From: Anaspis maculata
Taxonomy: Eukaryota > Arthropoda > Insecta > Coleoptera > Scraptiidae
Direction: 5' to 3'
DNA length: 64,000 nt
NCBI GenBank assembly: GCA_949128115.1
Contig: OX421963.1
Location: 3,410,001 to 3,474,000 of the forward strand
Of this stretch, positions 22,879 through 34,662 are shown piece after piece. The notes under the pieces were generated by a model. The model worked only from the letters and a program-made list of their open reading frames with translations. It made no database searches and had not been told where the DNA came from. The position numbers were made by a program, and so were the translations under genes. How positions within the stretch are numbered: the stretch's first letter is position 1; every line of letters begins with the position of its first letter.

Positions 22879-23102
22879 TGGTGTAATTGAAAAAATCAAT
22901 AAAAAAACCTGCGACTTTATCTTTTGATCTTTATTTATTCTTCATCTTTAGTCACTCGATTTTGACACCCTGTATCTTTTTTGAACTTTTTGGGGGAGTG
23001 AAAGTGGCAGAGTAACTAACCTCGATATTCAGTTGTTATTCTACATCAGGGAAATTCTGAACATTTTGAAATTCAGCCTGCACACACACATTTTCTGCGA
23101 TA

Positions 23103-24178
23103 ATAGGTTTGTTTTGGCAGCGATACACAACCGTTTCCAACCGTTTGGATTCTGCGCGCTTCCGTTAAGCCGTTCGGGCAGTGTAAACTTCGAGTTGCCA
23201 ACTGTTGGTAAGCTGTTTGGGCAGGTGCCTCCAACGGTTCGAAAACAGTTTGTGGACGGTCAGAGCAGTTTGAGAATTAAAAAGAAACTGGTGATCAGAC
23301 GCATGCGTACGCCTTTCTTCGCAATCGGGCGATCTTTGATTGATGGCGTGGCGCGTAATGTGACAGTGTGACAGTAAAGGTAAATAAAGACGCATTTTCG
23401 AGGTTAATTTAAAATAGTTTTACCTGCTGAAAGTTACATATTTACATTAATTCGGTAAATTTATTAAGGGGTTTCTGATGCGACTAACAAAGTTGTTGAC
23501 GGGAATCGGTTTTTTTTTTTTTTTTTCGTCAAGAAGAAACTCCTCCAAAAAGAAAATGTACGGATATTGCTATCATATTTTGAAAAATTTTAATTTTTTT
23601 TTTTGAAAATTCAAAAACTAGATAGCATCGACAATGTATCTTTCCTCAAGAAAGTCGCATGCCAAATTTGAACTTTCTATTTTCAAAAAAAGGCACCAAA
23701 AATGATTTCTCGTAGACATGAAAAAGTGAATTAGTAGAAGTCATTTTTGGTACCTTTTTTTTGAAAATAGAAAGTTCAAATTGCATGCGACTTTCTTGAG
23801 GAAAGATACATTGTCGATTCTATATAGTTCTTGAATTTTCAAAAATCAAATTCAAATATTTTTAAAATATTTTGGAAAATAAAAAATTTGATAGCAATGT
23901 CTGTACATTTTTTTTTTGATGAGTTTGTACTTGACGAAAAAAATAAAATAGAACCGATTTCCGTCGACAACTTTTTTAGTCGCATCAGAAACCCCTTAAA
24001 TAAGACCGGCGGGGAAAACTTGACAAGTTGTTGTGTCCCTAGTTTCAACTGGAACCGCTCGCTACGCGTTCTTGCAGCAAAAACTTTCCAACCACTTGAA
24101 AACTGGTTGGAGTCGAGTATGCGCGCTGAATCACAGTTAGCAAACCGTCCGCAACTCGCTGCCAAAACAAACCTATTC
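23103..24178. repeat. Foldback element, centre near 23722
   Basis: The outer ends AATAGGTTTGTTTTGGCAGCG (left) and CGCTGCCAAAACAAACCTATT (right) frame mirrored blocks. These include CGACAATGTATCTTTCCTCAAG at 23628 against its complement ending at 23817, and AAGGGGTTTCTGATGCGACTA against TAGTCGCATCAGAAACCCCTT. The arms are roughly 440-600 bp with indels, and the loop is only about 30 bp. The open frames in each arm are mirror images and not genes. Confidence 0.75.
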
Positions 24179-24545
24179 ACTAATTTCACGCTTGAATATT
24201 TTCATTATCTTCCACCTGCCTGGCTGTTCAAACCGTTAAACTTGAATCGAAAAGAAAAGTGAGGTTAAAATGTCACGGTAGTCTGAAGTCTGACACTGAC
24301 AACCGGCGGCATTCGAACACAAAAGTCCCTAGATGCGCCCGTTTCTTTTCACCACTCACAGATGGCGCCTGCAATTTCCCTTTCAAAAACTAAAGCAACG
24401 TTAAAGTTTTTCGCATTTTATTGCACAGTAACGGTCATCTAAGCATAATATTAATATTAATAACTAATAATAGGTGATAATCTAATGGTAATCGCTTCTT
24501 GAACACGAAGACTTTTTGAGCACATGAATGACTTTTGAGCGACGC
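24179..24545. other. 3' flank of the small minus-strand gene
   Basis: A polyadenylation signal AATAAA on the minus strand lies at 24417-24422, 124 bp past the stop codon of the gene at 24546-24812. Nothing else was recognised. Confidence 0.5.
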
Positions 24546-24812
24546 TCATTTATCCTCCAAGGCCTGCTCGACCTCGAGCTTCAGGTTCTTGACCGTCCGC
24601 TCGATCTCCAAAATGTCCTTGTGGATCTCCAGCCACTTGACGCCGGCCAGGGTGATCTCGAAGTGCATGGACATGACCTGGCGGTGCAGCCTCTGCAGCA
24701 TCTCGCGCTGATGGGCCAGGTCCTGCATGATGTCGAAGTGATGGCCGTTCCAGTCGGAGATGTCCGGCAGCTCGATGGAATCCAGCGAATAAATATCGAG
24801 GTCTTGCGTCAT
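24546..24812 (-). CDS. Small helical, coiled-coil-like protein, unidentified
   Basis: This is an 88-residue single-exon frame. It begins MTQDLDIYSLDSIELPDISD, continues with a His/Gln-rich amphipathic stretch (DIMQDLAHQREMLQRLHRQV), and ends in a heptad-like acidic helix (DILEIERTVKNLKLEVEQAL). There is no signal peptide, membrane segment or zinc motif. The start is supported by a good animal context (GCGAAAATGA). The stop is followed 124 bp on by AATAAA. Third codon positions are mostly G or C (for example GTG, CTC, CAG, GCC), unlike the surrounding AT-rich repeats, which argues for real coding selection. I do not recognise the family. Small coiled-coil subunits of larger complexes look like this, but that is only a comparison of form. 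Confidence 0.7.
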   Translation of the reverse strand: MTQDLDIYSLDSIELPDISDWNGHHFDIMQDLAHQREMLQRLHRQVMSMHFEITLAGVKWLEIHKDILEIERTVKNLKLEVEQALEDK

Positions 24813-25424
24813 TTTCGCTCGCTCTGTCGATTTCTACCGTCGAATTGGTGGTGTACTGTTATAATTATAGCTCACTGTTAGTACCGGTACAGACAGGTGG
24901 GCAGTTTTACCTGAACTTTTGCAGTGTTGAACATGCGTTGAAGCTTCAGTGACAGTTCTTTGACGGCTCAGGCACAGGACAGGTGAGCACAGCTTGCTTT
25001 GATTTATATAAACGAGTGGAACTTACAAAAATAGAACAGCTCAAGTACTTTTTAGGACGGGATTTGTAATGAAGCACTTCGCCGGTACTAACACAAGTGG
25101 GAGGAGCGGGAGGGACCGGCAACGACCGCAGCTTGGCGCAAAAATTCAATTTCAATTGACACTTCGGTTCGGGTGACAGTTGACGTTGACATTTCGGTGG
25201 TCTCGATCGGACCGGCCCAATGTGAATCTTTGATAGGAGTTTTAAAATTTAACATTTTTAGGCTAATATAGAGTTAAATTGAAAAATTCCAAAAGTGAAA
25301 TGGACTCATCACGGTGTCAGACATGAAGACGGAAAGAAAAATTTAAATTCGCAGATCATCCAGAAGTTTTCGAGATTTTTTTTTCAAGGGCTCCGAATAA
25401 CGAAACGTAGAGGAATGCTAGAGA
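24813..25424. other. 5' flank of the small gene, otherwise empty
   Basis: This is the likely promoter and 5' untranslated region for the minus-strand gene ending at 24812. No TATA box was seen near the expected place. The stretch 25160-25424 leads into the next foldback and holds no recognised gene. Confidence 0.45.
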
Positions 25425-26110
25425 GGGGTCCATATTCAGCAGTCCACGGCGAAATCAGCCCACAGCTCAAACGTCCCACCGGAAAAAGATCCACGGCTCA
25501 TTTATCCACTGTCAAGTGACGTCGCCCATAGACATAACAAAACTGGAGAAGTTGAGTGTATGTTTGGTTGCATAATTATTATAGTTAGTTAAAGGAACTT
25601 ATTATATGGGAGCCAATAGCCATAGAGCCAACTAGGAACTTGGAAATGCCAACTGCCGACATTTAGTCGGCGGTAGCCTCCCTCCCGATCACCTTGAGAT
25701 TTCGTCCCTGGAGAGCATTCCATTCAAAAATGACTTGTGGAGTTGTGCAACTGAAATTTGCAAATTTCACTGTTAGATCCATGGATGTAGGAATGGCTGG
25801 ATAGAGCATAAAGCCAAAAACAATTGAATTTTTGGTACCCGATTTTGAGCTGAGGGGCGGGGCTTAAAGCGGAAGCGAGGCCTCCAAGGTGAACTTGATT
25901 TTTGAAATATAATCAACACGCTGTTCGAAACCGTCAACTGGCTGTCACAGAAATCGCGTCAGTCCAAATAAGTGGAATTGAGTGCATCAAAATTTGTAAT
26001 TCTGAGTAAGTAATGTCTGATCTATCATAACAGCAACGAGAATAATGTTTTTTTCTACCAGTTCCAGTACAGTTCGTTTGTAATCCGATTCATTTTGCAG
26101 AGTTGTCCAC

Positions 26111-26181
26111 GATGGTGTCCTGTAAATTGTGCGGGCTGTTGCGGACCACAACCTCAAGTTCAGAGGGCATTGCGCTTCATC
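26111..26181 (+). other. Possible orphan coding exon with a Cys pair
   Basis: An acceptor-like TTTTGCAG at about 26099 is followed by ATG at 26111 (MVSCKLCGLL...) and then a frame of 24 codons to a donor CATCG|GTAAGT at 26181. The CxxC and a terminal HR recall the first half of a zinc finger. No continuing exon was found, so this is weak. Confidence 0.25.
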
Positions 26182-27287
26182 GGTAAGTCAAGTTTGATGA
26201 ATTACTGGCCGTAATATTCATGTTATTTCATTTTTTCCCCGAAAAACGCTCCATTCCACCACCTTACATAACCTCACTTATGCGATTTGACAGCACCTTC
26301 AGTGGCGTTACATCCATCAGGCATCTTAGAAAAAAGGGCTAAATCGCCCAACAAATTGCAATCTTTATTAAACCTACCCTCGGTTGCAGCATAAGAATTT
26401 AATCATGAAATAGCTAATTAAGGATTTTCTTTGGTCTGCCAGTTGACTGATGACCACAGGCGATGCATCCAAGCTGTTGAGAAATGAACATTTTCCCATA
26501 TTTTTTTTGTAAAACTGCATTTTTCATCAGGTACTACGCTAAAATTCAGCAAAAAAGCTCAATTCACTATTTCATGATCAAATTTTTGGTGCAAACGGGG
26601 GCTACATGATTATTTTTTAATGAGGTTCTGATTTCTTGCAGAAAATAGTGAAAACTCGGCAACTCCCAAGTCAACACTTCAAATAAAAATAGAAGATTGA
26701 ATGCTTGTTTGAATGATGGAGATGAAGATGAAGATGCTCGGGGATATACGTTGAATGGATTGGTTTTAGATGAAGAATTCCGTTCTTCGGCTTCGTTTTC
26801 GGACATATTTCCAAGCTAATAATACTTGCCTGAAAGAAAATTTGCTGACTGATACAAGACTTCACCAAGTGCACTGTGGAATGGCAAAAACTCTCGAAAA
26901 AAACTAGTTAGGATACTGCGTTTTGGCTGCTATCTACTGCCGTTCTCAAATGGAGAAAGACTTGGCTCATTTGTGCTGTCATCGAAGCTGCCATGCTGCC
27001 GAAACATCTTGTCCTGTTGGAAGCTTTATAATGCAACAAAAGCTTATGCTTTCACAAACGCTTTACCTTTTCTAGTAACTGTGTTGGAATTTGTTGCAAA
27101 AACAGTTGTAAAAATAAGTACCTTAGGTACAACAATGCTACCTATAACCTACCTAACTTTGAAAAACTTTGGCCAAGTTCTTTCAAAATGTTTTCCACTC
27201 AGTTCACCAGTTTGAATGTTAGCACTTGAAGTTCCTTTTGAATTGGTACCAGTGTGGACAAAAAAGGTTGAGTCATTCAGTACTCAA

Positions 27288-27413
27288 CCGGTTTTTTTCA
27301 ACAATTTGGCCCAAACGACCTCCAATTTGGACATGTCGGTTGCAACTAACAGCCAAGATATGGACATATCCTAATTGAGGAGCATTTGGAGTCCAAATTG
27401 TTGCAAAAACCGT
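27288..27413. repeat. 126-bp hairpin
   Basis: CGGTTTTTTTCAACAATTTGG on the left pairs with CCAAATTGTTGCAAAAACCG on the right, and the pairing continues inward through GGACATGTC and GACATATCC-like blocks. It is probably a MITE. It is flanked by repeated GTACTCAA motifs. Confidence 0.55.
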
Positions 27414-28254
27414 GAAATAATGAATGACAGTGGTCTGTTTTTTTGTTGTCACTGGTACTACAATTATGTATGTTAAAGTTGAGATACCAGTGATTGAGTC
27501 CTCGGTTATCAATATACCAAGTACTCAATACTCAGTAGTTATATCTTGCAAGTATTAACCTTTTGCATTAAGCTCAGACTGAGATTCTCACACTTTATTG
27601 TAGGAAATCATGATTCTTAAGGTCAAGAAATTCCTGTGAAATTGTTGCTCACTTTGGTGTCGATACCACTGTCTACTGTTCCAGAAGTCAGAAGTGATTT
27701 CTTCATTATGATTGATATTAAAAACATGTTCGTAGATAGCAGTTATAATTATTTGTCTTTTACTAACTATAGTATAAGCGCCTATGTACGTGATATTTGA
27801 AATAAATTGCCTGTTTCATCCAGATATCCAATCAAACCTTACACTACACTTGTACGAGTAAACACAATTTTATTCAGTACTGAAACAAGCTCAACATTGG
27901 AAAATTTTGATTTGGAGTTTTGAGGAGTTTGAAGTGGAGGCCAGTCACTTTTGCAGGTCAAATAGATCAGTTCTTGTAGGTTAGCCCATATAAGCAGACT
28001 CCTTTAATTTTCTACGAGCAGCTTCAGGCCACAATCACAAGTTGCTCCACTCCAAGTCCTTTCAATGGCTGCTTCAACGACATTGCTAAACTAGTCCAGG
28101 GTGGTTTTTCAATCAGAGGGGTTCAATTTCGGATTTTCACCTCCTTGGTGTATGAATAAAAGGTCACATTTATAAGCACCAAGTTCCCAAAGCGTTGCTA
28201 CTGGCGGCGACAGGGCACAAAATTCTTGCAGCCTTGCCTGGCCGGATAACTGTA

Positions 28255-28385
28255 CCGGGTGTTTATAAACGTTTGTTATCATATCGCCTTTGGAATCTCC
28301 TATCACTCTTTCAAATCGTGCCTTTCACTGCGACTTTTGGCCTGACCAAAGCCTGCCGCGATCACAGACGTTTATAAACACCCGG
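28255..28385. mobile_element. 131-bp MITE with TA flanks (Tc1/mariner-like)
   Basis: CCGGGTGTTTATAAACGTTTG at 28255 is mirrored by AGACGTTTATAAACACCCGG at 28385. Both sides are flanked by the dinucleotide TA (28253-28254 and 28386-28387), the target preference of Tc1/mariner transposases. The interior is non-coding. Confidence 0.8.
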
Positions 28386-28899
28386 TATAAGGTCTCTTTG
28401 CTGATCTGCTATAATATTGGCTGACCTGCATTTTCGTAAGACCCAACTGAACAACAACGCGATTTAGTCACTACCTCGGCCGCATTTTTCTTTATTATCT
28501 TCAAATTTTCTCAATGTACGTGATGGTATTGGCGATTTACGTTTTGTGACAGCTAAAATGCCAAACCCTTGAAAAAAATAATTGTGCGCCACTGTTACCC
28601 GACTAAATCAAGTTCACTTTGGAGGCCTTTTCTGACATTTCCGGTTTGGGAACCGCATTTTTGACGTAATGCTCCATCCAGCCATTCCTACATCCATGGT
28701 TAGATCACTGTTAAAAAATGAGCAATTATTGTCGAGTAATGTTATGGACAAGAAATAAACTGCTGCTATTTTTCATGCTTATATACTTATGCAACCAAAG
28801 ATACATTCAACAGCGAGTTCAACAGACTATCTACCAGTTTTAAAATGTCTATGGGTGTAGGTGGCATAATATGACAGTGGCTACTGGCTATGGCTAAAA

Positions 28900-29112
28900 T
28901 GAGCGGTGGACTTTTTTCCGGGTGGATATTTGAGCCGTGGGATGATTATCAGTGTGAAGGCTCGGGGATAAATGCGTGGTGGATCTTTTTTCGGTGGACC
29001 GTTTAAGCAGCGGATGTCTTCGCGGTGAGAGAACTTGGGGATTGATGAGTCGTGGATTTTTTTTCCGGTGGGACGTTTGAGCTGTGGACTGATTTCGCTG
29101 TGGACCGCTGAG
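28900..29112. repeat. Degenerate ~65-bp tandem units in foldback arm
   Basis: About three units share the pattern GTGGAYTTTTTTCCGGKGG, then RTTTGAGCYGTGG and TGATT. The matching arm at 25428-25510 has a single unit, so the units were amplified after the arms formed, or lost from the other side. Confidence 0.5.
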
Positions 29113-29218
29113 TGGGCTCCCCTAGAGGGAGGTGGAAAATTGGTAGAATAACTATGAAAAGTGTTCAAGGGCAAAGAAATTTCAAAAATCACGTGGGACC
29201 ACGATACCACGAAACAAA

Positions 29219-30714
29219 TTAGGCCTGCAGCTTAACCTACATTTTTCAACTTAACCGGCAAGTTCATTCTAACTTTTTCTGACCAACTTTATCCGAAAGT
29301 ACATCATGTGAGAACATTCTAGCCAAAAGTTCGCCGAAATTCGCTTGGCGGAACATCCTCAAAAGGCCTCCTGGAGACGACCAGAAACCAAATTTATCGT
29401 GCGCCGCGACCTTTTTTCCTGTTTCCCGTGTGAACTATGATAGGTAGGAGAAAGTTTCTAGGCACGAGGTTGTTGAGAATGAAATTATCCACAAAAATGT
29501 CAGGATAGCATAGGCTTTTCTTCTTTAGTTTAGCCGTCAGAGTGTCTCAAAGTTGTACAACATGAATTGCTATTCCGCTGCCGTGCGGGTTTTGACACCA
29601 GAGTTACACCACATGAAGCTGACACGGTGCCCGTTATAATTATAAATGCTTTTTTGCTGTGGTCATAGATGAGGCCAAAACAAAGTTTTCTAGAGAAAAG
29701 GCCACTTGAAGAGCCGTGCAGGAACGCGAGGTGGCGGCCCCAAAGATGGACACTTTTGATCTTCTTGGAATCGTTTGTATATCGGTTTGTGGTGGTTCGA
29801 TCAGAATATTTCATTTTCTACTCGAAAGCACTCTTCAAGCTAAAATTTTCTTACCGTACTGTTTTTCTTCGTACACAATGATGGTGTCGTAATAAACGGC
29901 GCACCAATTGAAATGGGCCACCCAAAAATTTCAGTCGCATACAACGTGGCATAGCTCTTGAATGAGTGAACTCACTGACGACGGAGTGAACTATTTTAAA
30001 TAATTTTTTGTTTTCTGATTAGCTCTCGTATCAAACTACAACATGTTGTGGGTCATTTTTTATACAGTTGCTTCTTATTAATTATACAGGGCGTTCAATC
30101 AGGTACTCCAAAAATAGAAAAATATAATAGGTATAAAATATAATTTTAAGGTATTTTCCATTTGTATGGAGCAAAAATTGTCCGCCACTTCGCGTTACTG
30201 CGCGAATTTTCAAGTAGCCTTTTTTCTAGAAAACTTTGTTTGGACCTTATCTATGACCACAGTAAAAAAGCATATCACATCTGAAACGGGCACCGTGTCA
30301 GCTTCATATGGTGTATTAACTCTGTGTCAAAACCCGCACGGAAGCGGAATAGCAATTCATGTCGTTCAACTTTGACACGCTCTGACGGCTGAACTAAAGG
30401 AGGGAGGCCTATGCTACCCGGGACATTTTTGTAGATAATTTTATCATCTTAAATTTAGTGTCTAAAAACTGTCTCTCACCTATCATAGTTTACCCGGAAA
30501 ACAGGAAAAAAGGCCGCGGCGCACGATAAATTTGATTTCTGGTCGTCTTCAAGAGGCCTTTTGAGGATGTTCCGCCAAGCGAATTTTGGCGAACTTTATG
30601 CTGAAATGTTCTCACATGATGTACTTTCGGATAAAATTGGTCAGAAAAAGTTAGAATGAAGTTGCCGGTTTTTCGGTTTCTAAGCTACTTTTACGGTCTG
30701 AGCTGCAGGCCTAA
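29219..30714. mobile_element. Foldback element with TTAGGCCTGCAGCT ends
   Basis: The ends TTAGGCCTGCAGCT (29219) and AGCTGCAGGCCTAA (30714) are exact complements. The arms of about 510-530 bp (29219-29735 and 30180-30714) pair through long blocks such as GGACGTTCCGCC-like, CGCACGATAAATTT and GACACGGTGCCCGTT. The central 440 bp differs and contains a lone ACAGGGCGTTC motif at 30086. Part of the arm (TTTAGTTTAGCCGTCAGAGTG) is related to the arm of the element at 49421-50070. Confidence 0.75.
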
Positions 30715-31076
30715 TACCTAAGCAATAGACCTTCTCATATAGGCGGTTCCCTTCACTCGCAGCTCGTGCGCAGGTCTTCCTATAGACTAAACTCACTGGT
30801 TCAATTGGCTGTTTAACCGGGAGCGCTTATCGATCGGGCTGACTAGGGTTGGGGTTGGCGACGGCGCCAATATATGTGAACCTGCGCCCCGAGGACCCCA
30901 GGTAAATGAGATTGGCTATAGGCTGCAACTGTTGGTAACTACGGGAATATCTTGTACCTGCAGTGCTTGTCGCGACAATACCTTGTTGCTTAACGTCCAG
31001 AGCCATAAGGTTTCTCCTTGAAACCATGACGTCACATCAGGTCAAAAAAAAAAATCACCTTGGCGAAAGTTGCTAT
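30715..31076. other. Intergenic, nothing recognised
   Basis: Moderately GC-rich unique sequence containing a GGCGCCAATATATGTG stretch. It could be a retroelement end, but I cannot support that. No gene was seen. Confidence 0.4.
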
Positions 31077-32615
31077 ATAAGTTGTCCCGTTTTTCAACGC
31101 TCACTATGGGTATCTCGGAAACGGTAAGAGATACAAAGTCGGTTAAATTACAAAAAAGTTGCGCAATTTTATGACTATCTCAAATATGTCAAGATATCCA
31201 AGATATCTTTGGTCATTTCTGAAATATCCCAGAAAAACTGAAAAATGCCGAATTCGAAAATTTCAAATCTTTTCTTTATTATGACAGCTATCAATTTGAA
31301 AATTGGTATCCTGACATTTTTGAAGGTCCTTGATCGACTGACGGTCATAATTTTCACCTACGCCTACTAGTTTTTGAGATATGACAGTTAACTTTATTTT
31401 TTCTTATGGACACCATATTATTTCTCCACCCCATAAAACTCATCTTCTCTTTCTCTTTACAAAGATATGAAACACTTGTAGCATTTTTGTCAAAATAACC
31501 TATAAAAATTGAAAAAACCATTTCTGGGGCGAAAAAATCTAGTTACCGGTTCGGTTGCCATGCTCTCGTGACAAAATAACAATGGCATTCCGTTGCCATG
31601 GTCGGTTGATTTTGGAAAAAGTTGGGTTACATTCCGTTTTTATGTATTTGATAATGATAATAAATAAAAATAAAACAAATACAAAACCAAGTATAACACA
31701 AAATAACATCGCAATAGCAATAAACATTTATAATTTACAATTACTCGAAATGGAGTCTATTTTGCGAGGAACGCTCCAAGATCGAATTTATGGTTCATGA
31801 CAGAACATCCCAAAGCAACCAAGAGCTGGAAGCAAGGAGTTGATGATGCGTTTCAGTCAATTAACCCACACGACATCAGCGCAGCCGTTGAAAATATGGC
31901 TAAAGGGCACACAACTCTGCACAGAGCAAAATGGACTCCATTTCGAGTAATTGTAAATTATAAATGTTTATTGCTATTGCGATGTTATTTTGTGTTATAC
32001 TTGGGTTTTGTATTTGTTTTATTTTTATTTATTATCATTATCAAATACATGAAAACGGAATGTAACCCAACTTTTTCCAAAATTAACCGACCATGGCAAC
32101 CGAATGCCATTGTTATTATGTCACGAGAACATGGCAACCGAACCGGTAACTAGATTTTTTCGCCCCAGAAATGGTTTTTCCAATTTTTATAGGTTATTTT
32201 GACAAAAATGCTACAAGTGTTTTATATTTTTGTAAAGAGAGAGAAAAGGTGAGTTTTATGGGGTGGAGAAATAATATGGTGTCCATAAGAAAAAATAAAG
32301 TTAACTGTCATATCTCAAAAACTAGTAGGCGTAGGAAAAAATATGACCGTCAGTCGATCAAAGACTTTCCAAAAATGTCAGGATACCAATTTTCAAATTG
32401 ATAGCTGTCATAATAAAGAAAAGATTTGAAATTTTCGAATTCGGCATTTTTCAGTTTTTCTGGGATATTTCAGAAATGACCAAAGATATCTTGGATATCT
32501 TCACATATTTGAGATAGTCATAAAATTGCGCAACTTTTTTGTAATTTAACCGACTTTGTATCTCTCACCGTTTCCGAGATACCCATAGTGAGCGTTGAAA
32601 AACGGGACACCCTGT
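31077..32615. mobile_element. Near-perfect foldback, two ~689-bp arms and 161-bp spacer
   Basis: The left arm 31077-31765 and right arm 31927-32615 are close to identical complements along their whole length and have the same length. The right end reads GTCCCG-type (GGGACACCCTGT at 32604-32615). The left end is altered (ATAAGTTGTCCCG). The two arms meet at CGAAATGGAGTCYATTTTGC. The 161-bp spacer is unique and has an open plus-strand frame with MTEHPKATKSWKQGVDDAFQ, then SINPHDISAAVENMAKGH. It may be a captured protein fragment, such as a transposase tail, but I cannot name it. Confidence 0.85.
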
Positions 32616-32645
32616 ATGTATACTCCCAAAACAATGCATAACAGC

Positions 32646-32776
32646 ACCAACGGGACCTGACGACCGGTTACCAATTTTAGAATCGGAGTACCTACCCACA
32701 CACGGTAACATTAGTTTTTCTTTCAAATTTTGAATGTTTGGCGGGTAGCGGTAGCCGGTTGTCAGGTTCCGTCGGT
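32646..32776. repeat. 131-bp MITE-like hairpin
   Basis: ACCAACGGGACCTGACGACC at 32646 pairs, with about four mismatches over 27 bp, with the complement ending at 32776 (GGTTGTCAGGTTCCGTCGGT). It contains no coding sequence. Confidence 0.55.
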
Positions 32777-32974
32777 ACGGTACCTAATCACTGCGGGTTG
32801 TGCATTGTTTACCTATACCTGAAATAAAGAGTGCTTTCGAAAATATAGGTAAATAATTACGCGTTCATTGTTTGACGTGCAAGCGCCTTTGACAATAAAA
32901 TACTTTATATAATTGTTATTTCAACTGTAACTTTAGTTGTTAGTTGTAGCTTGTAGCAGTAGTTGACTTTATTC

Positions 32975-33164
32975 AAACAATGGTAGTACTGGAACCAGTT
33001 GATTTCTGCGTTCGTAGCATGCTTCAACAGGTAGGGCGGTACGAACAATGCCTGCACTGTAACCAGTTGATTTCTTCATCCGCAGCATGTTTTAACGTGT
33101 GTGTCTTCGAGTGTGCTTTTTCTTCAACTCGATACGAATAATGATTGCACTGGGACCAGCTGAC
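32975..33164 (-). pseudogene. Vestigial zinc fingers beyond the stop of gene A
   Basis: Immediately past the TGA of zinc-finger gene A the same frame reads VSWSQCNHYSYRVEEKAHSK, a degraded finger. Pieces of another finger follow in shifted frames down to about 32975 (EINWLQC-like and AEINWFQ-like). A polyadenylation signal AATAAA on the minus strand lies at 32968-32973. The ancestral gene was therefore two to three fingers longer. Confidence 0.8.
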
Positions 33165-34662
33165 TCAATCATCCGCAGAATGTTTCACCAGGTGTGTTTT
33201 CAATTGATCCTTTCGTTTAGCTCGATACGAACAATGGTTGCACTGGAACCATTCAATTTCTTCATCCGCAGCATGTTTCAACAGGTGTGTTTTCAAGTGT
33301 GCTTTTCGTTTAGCTCGATACGAACAATGGCTGCACTGGGACCATTCAATTTCTCCATCCGCAGCATGTTTCAACAGGTGAATTTTCAAGTGTGCTTTTT
33401 GTTTGGCTCGGTACGAACAATGGTTGCACTGGAACCATTCAATTTCTTCATCCGCAGCATGTTTAAACAGTAGGTGTGTTTTTAAGTGTGCTTTTTGTTT
33501 AGCTCGGTACGAACAATGGTTGCACTGGAACCATTCAATTTCTTCATCCGCAGCATGTTTGGACAGTAGGTGTGTTTTCAAGTATGTTTTTTGTTTAGCT
33601 CGGTACGAACAATAATTGCACTGGAACCAGTTGATTTCTTCAATCGCAGCATGTTTCAACTTGTCGTGCCTTGTCACATGTGATTTTTGTTTAGAACGGT
33701 ACGGACAATGGCTGCACTGTAACCAGTTGATTTCTTCATTCGCAACATGTTTCAACAGGTGCCTTGTCAGATGTGACTTTTGTTTAGCACGGTACAGACA
33801 ATGGTCGCACTGGAACCAGTTTATCTCTTCATCTGCAGCATGTTTAAACGAGTGTTCTTTCAAATAATCTTTTCGTTTAGCTCGATACGAACAATGATTG
33901 CATTGAAACCAGTGGATCTCGTCATTCGTAGCATGTTGCAACATATGCTTTTTCAATGACGAGTTGTATTTAGCACGATACGAACAATGATTGCACGGGA
34001 ACCAGCTGATTTCTTCATCCGCAGTATGTTTAAACAGGTGGTGTATTTTCAAGGATGACTTGAATTTAGCCTGGTATGAACAGTTATTGCATTGGAACCA
34101 GTGGATTTTTTTGCTTGAATCATGCGTCGACATGCTTGATTTCACTACTTCAACATTTCTGATGGTACTTCTCGCAACTGCACTGTTCAAATCTGGCGCT
34201 TTCGTACTTTCGCTTTCTTCTGCGGTTTTTTGTGGCTCCCTCGAAAACCTTTTTCTGCACAAAACGTGATGATTGACAATTGATAAACTCGAATCCGATT
34301 CGTATCTGCAGGAGTCACACGGATATCTTCCTATTTCTTCACAAAACGTCCCATTTTCATAGCTTCCGTTTCCCAGATCATGTACTTGTTTGCAATGTTC
34401 GTACAATTCGAAATGATAGTAGCTTTTGTAGTCACAGCAGATGCAAGGGAACTGTTCCGGTTCCACAATGGCATGGTACAGTTCTGTCGCATAAACATTT
34501 TTATGATTCCTCTGGACGTGGTGGTTGAGTTGAAAGTCGGATTCAGTCCGATGCGGACATTGCAAACAGTTGTACGTGCAAACTATTTCGGGTAGTTCTA
34601 ACCTAAAATAGCACAGTAATGGGACTTTATAGATAAGAAACAATTAACTATACAACTTACAT
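33165..34662 (-). CDS. C2H2 zinc-finger protein A, start codon split by intron
   Basis: Exon 1 supplies only A and T of the ATG (34662-34661). Intron 34660-34603 (58 nt, GTAAGT...TTTTAG) follows, and exon 2 runs 34602-33165. The product is 479 residues, starting MLELPEIVCTYNC. Three N-terminal fingers lie at C13-H34, C54-H75 and C96-C116 (the last CCHC-like). A Ser/Glu-rich linker (about 117-168) comes next, then ten tandem C2H2 fingers from residue 170, each like FQCNHCSYRAKQKAHLKTHL. The linker between fingers is AADEEIEW-like, not the classical TGEKP. It is probably a nuclear DNA-binding protein; its targets are unknown. Fingers 7-10 are nearly identical, suggesting recent duplication or conversion. 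Paralogs are at 38930-40067 and 50404-52029. Confidence 0.88.

Larger units (their letters stand above)
25425..29120. mobile_element. Large foldback element, ~3.7 kb
   Basis: The arms pair 25428-25905 with 28605-29118. Clear mirrored blocks are CCACAGCTCAAACGTCCCACC, TTGGTTGCATAA/TTATGCAACCAA, CCATGGATGTAGGAATGGCTGG, and AAGGTGAACTTGATTT with its complement AAATCAAGTTCACTTT. The interior, 25906-28604, has no transposase that I recognise but contains two smaller inverted repeats and a possible single exon. The right arm carries about three degenerate copies of a ~65-bp unit that occurs once on the left. Confidence 0.65.

Noticed and set aside
33099..34595. Plus-strand frames opposite zinc-finger gene A (and the equivalents at 38987-39985 and 50787-52007 opposite B and C)
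   Set aside because: They are antisense shadows of the finger repeats, periodic with the sense array and without their own motifs.
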